A stretch of DNA of 19,868 bases from an uncultured Lachnospiraceae bacterium (GTDB taxonomy: Bacteria; Bacillota; Clostridia; Lachnospirales; Lachnospiraceae): contig USGM01000059.1 in assembly GCA_900554205.1 (NCBI GenBank), positions 1 to 19,868 on the forward strand. The letters run 5' to 3'. Of this stretch, positions 15,882 to 19,868 are shown piece by piece. Each line of letters opens with the position of its first letter. Position 1 is the stretch's first letter. A program made the position numbers and the translations under genes. Below the pieces are notes generated by a model. That model was not told the origin of the DNA and made no database searches. It saw only the letters and a program-made list of their open reading frames with translations.

Positions 15882-16433
15882 TTATTCACTTTTGTTTCCA
15901 TTATCTTCTTTCTCTAATGCCTCCAGATATTCACGCTGCCTGAAGCCGAGCAGTCCGGCGATCAGACTTGTCGGAAACCTGCCAATGCTTTTGTTGAGCT
16001 TTCCAACGAAATCATCATAAATCAGACTGCTGGTATGTACCATCTTCTCATAGCATCTCACAGCGTCCATATACTTTCTGTAGTCCTCTGTCGCCTTCAG
16101 TCCGGAATTTCTGTCTGCCACAGCGGTCAGAAGTTCAAGCGCCTCCGCTATGATCTTCTCCTGTTCGAGTACCTCCTCCGGTGTTGACTTTGCAGTGATC
16201 TCACGTCTCCCGGCGACTGCAAGCTTTTCCAGCGTTTCCCGCTCCTGCGCCGCATGAACTCCTGTCAGTTCTATGAGCGGCATCAGCATATCAAAACACA
16301 CATCCAGCTGCACACCGATCTGGTTCATGGCATTATTGATATTTTCATCCATTGCCGCCAGTTTCTGTCTCACAGAGATCATCCAGGCAGCCAACAGGAC
16401 AAAGAGCAAAACAGCAATAACTACCTTCTCCAT
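15882..16433 (-). CDS. LemA family membrane protein
   Basis: A 183-residue protein with one N-terminal membrane helix (about 4-20) and a long helical-bundle domain outside the membrane. The LemA pattern is clear: NNAMNQIGVQLDVCFDMLMPL, then ERETLEKL, an Ala/Glu-rich helix, a YEKMVHTSSLIYDDFVGKLN segment, FPTSLIAGLLGF and a FRQREYLEAL end. LemA proteins are widespread and poorly understood; they often occur beside proteases or TPM-domain proteins. A G-rich ribosome site (GAGGGGGG) precedes the ATG at 16433. It is the first gene of the lemA / SHOCT / clostripain unit. The C-terminal tail is short and charged. Confidence 0.93.
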   Translation of the reverse strand: MEKVVIAVLLFVLLAAWMISVRQKLAAMDENINNAMNQIGVQLDVCFDMLMPLIELTGVHAAQERETLEKLAVAGRREITAKSTPEEVLEQEKIIAEALELLTAVADRNSGLKATEDYRKYMDAVRCYEKMVHTSSLIYDDFVGKLNKSIGRFPTSLIAGLLGFRQREYLEALEKEDNGNKSE

Positions 16434-16475
16434 ATGGCCCCCCTCTCCCTCTGTCCGTTCAGATCAACTGCATTT

Positions 16476-16503
16476 ATTTTACATCATTTTCCATGAAGGG
16501 AAA
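16476..16503 (-). promoter_or_regulatory. Possible promoter of the lemA unit
   Basis: TAAAAT (16481-16476 on the minus strand) is a fair -10 box, but the only -35 at 16 bases is a poor TTTCCC (16503-16498). The predicted leader is about 35 bases. The 111-base gap after the kinase gene shows no clear terminator, so read-through from upstream is also possible. Confidence 0.33.
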
Positions 16504-16544
16504 CACTTATGTCACGAATCGACCGAAAAATGCACCGAAAGAGC

Positions 16545-17816
16545 TCAGATCGAACAGCGCAGTGTGAATTTTCCAGCCTGTTCCGAAAAAGAATAGATGC
16601 CGCCGTAGCGCTCAACGATGGCACATATGCTGCCAACGCCCACCCCGTGTCCCGGCTGGTCTGTCACAGGCACCCCGTTTTCAAACCGGACTCCGCTCTC
16701 ACAGGTATTTACAATCTGTAGAAAAAGCCTGCCCATCTTTTCATATGCATCGACCTCTACACCGCATTCCGCACCGTGCTCCTTTACTTTTGCACAGGCA
16801 TTCAGGGCATTTTCGAGCGCGTTGGACAGCAGAACACACAGGTCGGTCTCCGCTACCTTCAGATTCTGCGGGATGTCCGCCCGGACCGCAATCGGAATGC
16901 CCCGTTCCTGCGCCCGCCCGGCGAACGCTGACAGGATCAGGTTTGCCGCCTCATTTTCACAATAGGCAACAACCTTTCCCGACTCGATCTCGGAACATAC
17001 CTCATGGATATAGGTCTGCGCCTGCTCCAGCCTGCCGCTCTCAATGCAGGAGGAAAGATACTGCATGTGATGGCGCAGATCATGCCGGTAGGTGCTCGCT
17101 CTCTGCTGAGATTCCCGCAGGGAAGCGATCTCCCTCACCGCCTGGGAAACCTGAAGGTTTAAGCTGTTCTGGGTCTGTTCGAGCTGACTGCGCAGCTTCT
17201 TCTCCTCCGATGTCCTTAGCACAAAGATCAGATATGCCACACTGCACACAAACGGCATGAACTCCACGGCAACCGGCGCTCCTTCCGCCAGCAGATCCGT
17301 GTATATCCTCGTCAGATAGTCGAAGCCATAGCCGAGCGCCGGTATCAGACCGAAGCGGCACTGCACGGCAACAGTCTCCTGCCCGATCGACCGCACCGAG
17401 GGCGCAACAAAGTGCAATAGCAGTAAAAAGAGGGGAACGGTAATCACAATCTGCGCCACATATTGCGTCCTCAGATCACCGGAGCAGACCGCCACAACCA
17501 GAAGCGCCAGCCAACGTCTGAGCTGACAGCAGAGATACGCCGTGAGCGCAGCTATCGGCGACCAGAGGTACTTTCTGCTCAGCGCGCAAAGGACAAGAAT
17601 CAGAGGAAGGTGCGTGATCAATGGATAGAGATAGGGAATGGCATTCCGATCAACCCACAGATAGATTGCCCCCTGAAACAGCAGGATCACCGCCATGCTC
17701 AATGCCATGAGTATCCGCTTCCGCCGTGTCCACAATATATCGCAAAAAGCAGCAGACAGTGCCATTCCAAACACTCCTACTGCAATGCCGTCCGCCAGAT
17801 ATAAACCGTTCATCAT
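16545..17816 (-). CDS. AgrC/VirS-like GHKL sensor histidine kinase
   Basis: Membrane sensor kinase of 423 residues from the ATG at 17816, which overlaps the response-regulator stop codon (ATGA). The frame is open further upstream to 17879 inside the regulator gene, but that extension lacks a ribosome site. The first 200 residues form about six membrane helices, as in peptide-sensing AgrC-type kinases. A coiled-coil-like stretch (KLRSQLEQTQNSLNLQVSQAV) leads to the phosphoacceptor motif YRHDLRHH with H245. The GHKL ATPase part shows the N box LLSNALENALNAC and the G box GHGVGVGSICAIVERYGG. It forms a pair with the LytTR regulator. No agrB or peptide precursor is seen nearby, so the signal is unknown. 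Confidence 0.93.
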   Translation of the reverse strand: MMNGLYLADGIAVGVFGMALSAAFCDILWTRRKRILMALSMAVILLFQGAIYLWVDRNAIPYLYPLITHLPLILVLCALSRKYLWSPIAALTAYLCCQLRRWLALLVVAVCSGDLRTQYVAQIVITVPLFLLLLHFVAPSVRSIGQETVAVQCRFGLIPALGYGFDYLTRIYTDLLAEGAPVAVEFMPFVCSVAYLIFVLRTSEEKKLRSQLEQTQNSLNLQVSQAVREIASLRESQQRASTYRHDLRHHMQYLSSCIESGRLEQAQTYIHEVCSEIESGKVVAYCENEAANLILSAFAGRAQERGIPIAVRADIPQNLKVAETDLCVLLSNALENALNACAKVKEHGAECGVEVDAYEKMGRLFLQIVNTCESGVRFENGVPVTDQPGHGVGVGSICAIVERYGGIYSFSEQAGKFTLRCSI

Positions 17817-18550
17817 GATAATACAACCTGCTTTCTGCTGAAGGCATACTCCAGATACTGATTTTTGATCTCCGAGCATTTTCCGTGCGGGATCGGAATC
17901 TCCGTCCGGTCAGCCAGCGTGATCGCCCGTGTCGAGATCTGTTGTATGTACTCCATATTGATCAGATAAGACCTGTGCGGGCGCAGGAAGCACTCGTAAA
18001 CCTCCAGCTGTGCGCACAGTTCATCCATGCTTCCGCTACTCTCATAGATCTTTCCTCCGTCCATGTGAAAAATCAGCGTCCGTCCGTTCACCTCGCAGTA
18101 TACAAGCCTGTCGAGATCGATCTGCGTGATCCCGCTCTTGCATCTGAGGATCAGGCTGTTCTGCTGCGCCTTCTCGCACTCGGAGACCACTGAATCCATC
18201 AGCCTGAAAAAGCTTTCCCTGCTAATCGGCTTCAGCTGATAGAAGAACGCATTCACTGTATAGGACTGCACCGCAAATTCGGAGGAGGAGGTCAGAAAAA
18301 TGATCTTTACGCTGCTGTCATATTTTCTGATCTCCTTTGCCGCACTGATCCCGTTCTGTCCGGGCATGATGACATCCAGAAATAAAATATCAAACCGCAT
18401 ACCGCGCTCAACCTCCGCCAACAGTTCCAGCGGACTTTTGAAGGCTGCATATCCGATCTCCTGATTCCGTTCCACACGATACTGATCCACAAGGGCGCTG
18501 ACCTCGCCCAGCACCGACACGTCGTCGTCACAAAATGCCACTTTTATCAT
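17813..18550 (-). CDS. LytTR-family response regulator (AgrA/VirR-like)
   Basis: Cytoplasmic transcription regulator of 245 residues. The receiver domain has the acidic pocket D8-D10, phosphoacceptor D59 in FLDVIMPGQNG, T87 and K107. A LytTR DNA-binding domain follows from about 135 (RCKSGITQIDLDRLVYCEV, FLRPHRSYLINMEYI). Such regulators bind pairs of direct repeats upstream of virulence, competence or bacteriocin genes. The ATG at 18550 has a GAGGAAA about 13 bases upstream, a weak placement, but the start MIKVAFCDDD is typical. It begins 31 bases after hemW and overlaps the kinase gene by 4 bases, so hemW, regulator and kinase are probably one transcript. Confidence 0.95.
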   Translation of the reverse strand: MIKVAFCDDDVSVLGEVSALVDQYRVERNQEIGYAAFKSPLELLAEVERGMRFDILFLDVIMPGQNGISAAKEIRKYDSSVKIIFLTSSSEFAVQSYTVNAFFYQLKPISRESFFRLMDSVVSECEKAQQNSLILRCKSGITQIDLDRLVYCEVNGRTLIFHMDGGKIYESSGSMDELCAQLEVYECFLRPHRSYLINMEYIQQISTRAITLADRTEIPIPHGKCSEIKNQYLEYAFSRKQVVLS

Positions 18551-18581
18551 GCTATCACACTTTTCCTCTTCCGGTTGTCTG

Positions 18582-19742
18582 TCACGTCAGCAAAAACTGT
18601 GCCATGACATAATTGCTGATGTCAAGTCCCCTCTCTGTCAGGGCAAGCCTCCGGGCATTCCCATGCTCCTCTCCGCACTGCCATTCCAGCAGTCCGTCCC
18701 GAAGATTAGCCTGTATCACCCCACCGTAAATGTCCGCCAGCCTCTGACCGAAGCGGTCCTCAAAATCCCTCTCGGACACGCCCTCTGTCATCCGCAGTCC
18801 CAGAAACATAAATTCCTCCATCTGCTCCTGCGGGCTGAGCACCTGTAGCTCCTCCCGACAGCCCACCGGGTCTCTGAGATATGCTGTCAGACTGTCCCCG
18901 TTGCGGAAACGGCTCTCCCGAACCAACGATGCAGCGCCAATTCCGAAGCCCGCGTATTCGTCTCTGCGCCAGTACCCGCAATTATGTCTGCAGGCATGCC
19001 CGGGCTTTGCATAATTTGATATTTCATATCTTGAATACCCCGCCTCCGCGAGAATGCGCTTTGTCTCGCTGTACATCTGCCTGTCCGCATCCTCGTCCGG
19101 CAGGGTAAGCTCTCCCCGCTGTGACATATCCCAGAATGCCGTTCCCTCCTCCAGAATCAGACTGTAAGCCGAAATATGCGCCGGCTGGGGGCTAAGCGAA
19201 AGAATTTTTTCTAACGTCCTCCGGTAGCTCTCAAGGGTCTGTCCCGGCAACGTACTCATGACGTCGATATTGATATTCCGGTAGCCTGCCCCGACCGCCA
19301 GGCCGTAGGTGTCAAGGAACTGCTGCCAAGTGTGTATTCTGCCGATCGCCGCAAGCTCTCTGTCGTCCGCAGACTGCAGACCGATACTGAGACGGTTGAT
19401 GCCCGCCGCGCGGTAGACTTCCAGCTTTTCCGCCGTAACCATCCCGGGATTGACCTCTATCGTGATCTCCGCATCCTCCGCCAGTGGATAATACTGCCGC
19501 ACGGTGGAGAGCAGCGCTGCAATCTCCTCCGCCTTCACCGCAGAGGGCGTGCCCCCGCCGATGAAAACCGATGTGACGCTGTCGCAGCGGTACTCCTCCG
19601 CTCTTAGAGCCGTCTCCCGCCGCAGCGCCTCCATATAGGCAGCCTTTGTCTGCCCATCCGCCGGGGCTGACAGGAAATCACAGTAAAAGCATTTTCTGAC
19701 ACAGAAAGGGATATGAAAATACAGCTCCATCTTAGTTGTCAT
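18582..19742 (-). CDS. hemW: Radical SAM family heme chaperone HemW
   Basis: HemW binds heme and a [4Fe-4S] cluster and delivers heme to membrane proteins; it is often misannotated as coproporphyrinogen oxidase HemN. The radical SAM motif CVRKCFYCDF (C14, C18, C21) has F where HemN has a fourth Cys, which marks HemW. The HNxxYW heme-binding motif appears as HNCGYW, followed by GFGIGAAS. The 386-residue length fits. The ATG at 19742 overlaps the lepA end by 11 bases; an in-frame ATG at 19730, four codons later and directly before ELYFHIPFC, is an equally good start. Neither has a strong ribosome site, so coupling to lepA is likely. In many Firmicutes hrcA-grpE-dnaK follow, but here a two-component pair does. 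Confidence 0.95.
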   Translation of the reverse strand: MTTKMELYFHIPFCVRKCFYCDFLSAPADGQTKAAYMEALRRETALRAEEYRCDSVTSVFIGGGTPSAVKAEEIAALLSTVRQYYPLAEDAEITIEVNPGMVTAEKLEVYRAAGINRLSIGLQSADDRELAAIGRIHTWQQFLDTYGLAVGAGYRNINIDVMSTLPGQTLESYRRTLEKILSLSPQPAHISAYSLILEEGTAFWDMSQRGELTLPDEDADRQMYSETKRILAEAGYSRYEISNYAKPGHACRHNCGYWRRDEYAGFGIGAASLVRESRFRNGDSLTAYLRDPVGCREELQVLSPQEQMEEFMFLGLRMTEGVSERDFEDRFGQRLADIYGGVIQANLRDGLLEWQCGEEHGNARRLALTERGLDISNYVMAQFLLT

Positions 19743-19868
19743 CCAGCTTGAGGACGCTCATGAATGCCTTCTGTGGGATGGAAACGCTGCCGACCTGACG
19801 CATACGCTTCTTACCCTCCTTCTGCTTCTCAAGCAGCTTCTTCTTACGGGTGATGTCGCCGCCGTAGC
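19732..19868 (-). CDS. lepA: Elongation factor 4 (LepA), C-terminal fragment
   Basis: The window edge cuts this gene; only the last 45 codons and stop are present. The translated end contains YGGDITRKKKLLEKQKEGK, then RMRQVGSVSIPQKAF and a TAA at 19734-19732, the well-conserved C-terminus of LepA. LepA is a ribosome-associated GTPase that helps translation under stress. The frame is intact to the window edge. Its end overlaps the probable hemW start, the classic lepA-hemW order. Confidence 0.95.
   Translation of the reverse strand, partial: YGGDITRKKKLLEKQKEGKKRMRQVGSVSIPQKAFMSVLKLDDN

Noticed and set aside
17816..17879. Longer N-terminus for the histidine kinase (start at 17879)
   Set aside because: The extension lies inside the response-regulator gene, has no ribosome site and adds a non-membrane leader unlike AgrC-type kinases; the ATGA overlap start at 17816 is better.

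Overview
The window looks like a chromosomal segment of an endospore-forming member of Clostridia, most likely Lachnospiraceae. The basis is a PolC-type replicative polymerase, a sporulation sigma-K, a clostripain-family lipoprotein, LytTR and GHKL signalling proteins, strong Shine-Dalgarno sequences and a moderate G+C content with AT-rich promoters. The genus assignment is inference. Almost everything reads on the minus strand; only the first gene reads on the plus strand. I saw no tRNA, rRNA, CRISPR array, insertion sequence or prophage gene.

Layout, left to right. (1) 138-689 (+) is an ECF-transporter S component, convergent with a small uncharacterised minus-strand protein (727-1152); a long hairpin spans the ECF stop codon. 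(2) 1311-6998 (-) is ispG followed directly by polC, with a clear sigma-A-type promoter upstream of ispG and a 14-bp-stem hairpin after polC. (3) 7113-9651 (-) is comM-dprA, two genes linked to DNA uptake and recombination. (4) 9805-11968 (-) is an HD-GYP-like protein that has lost the GYP signature, overlapping a pilT ATPase gene, behind a near-consensus promoter. (5) 12047-12682 (-) is sigK, with a TTG start, no inhibitory pro-sequence and a candidate mother-cell-type promoter. (6) 12875-16433 (-) is a three-gene set: lemA, a zinc-ribbon/SHOCT protein, and a clostripain-like lipoprotein protease ending in a good intrinsic terminator. (7) 16545-19868 (-) is the 3' end of lepA, hemW, a LytTR response regulator and an AgrC-like kinase, with overlaps or short gaps that suggest one transcript.

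The housekeeping functions are isoprenoid synthesis (ispG), replication (polC), translation (lepA) and heme delivery (hemW). The accessory functions concern the cell surface and development: pilus retraction, possible cyclic-dinucleotide sensing, DNA uptake processing, sporulation, a surface protease unit and an orphan quorum-sensing-type two-component system.

The best candidates for undescribed biology are the lemA / zinc-ribbon-SHOCT / clostripain-lipoprotein operon and the degenerate HD-GYP protein fused by overlap to pilT. Both rest on sequence reading and family knowledge only.
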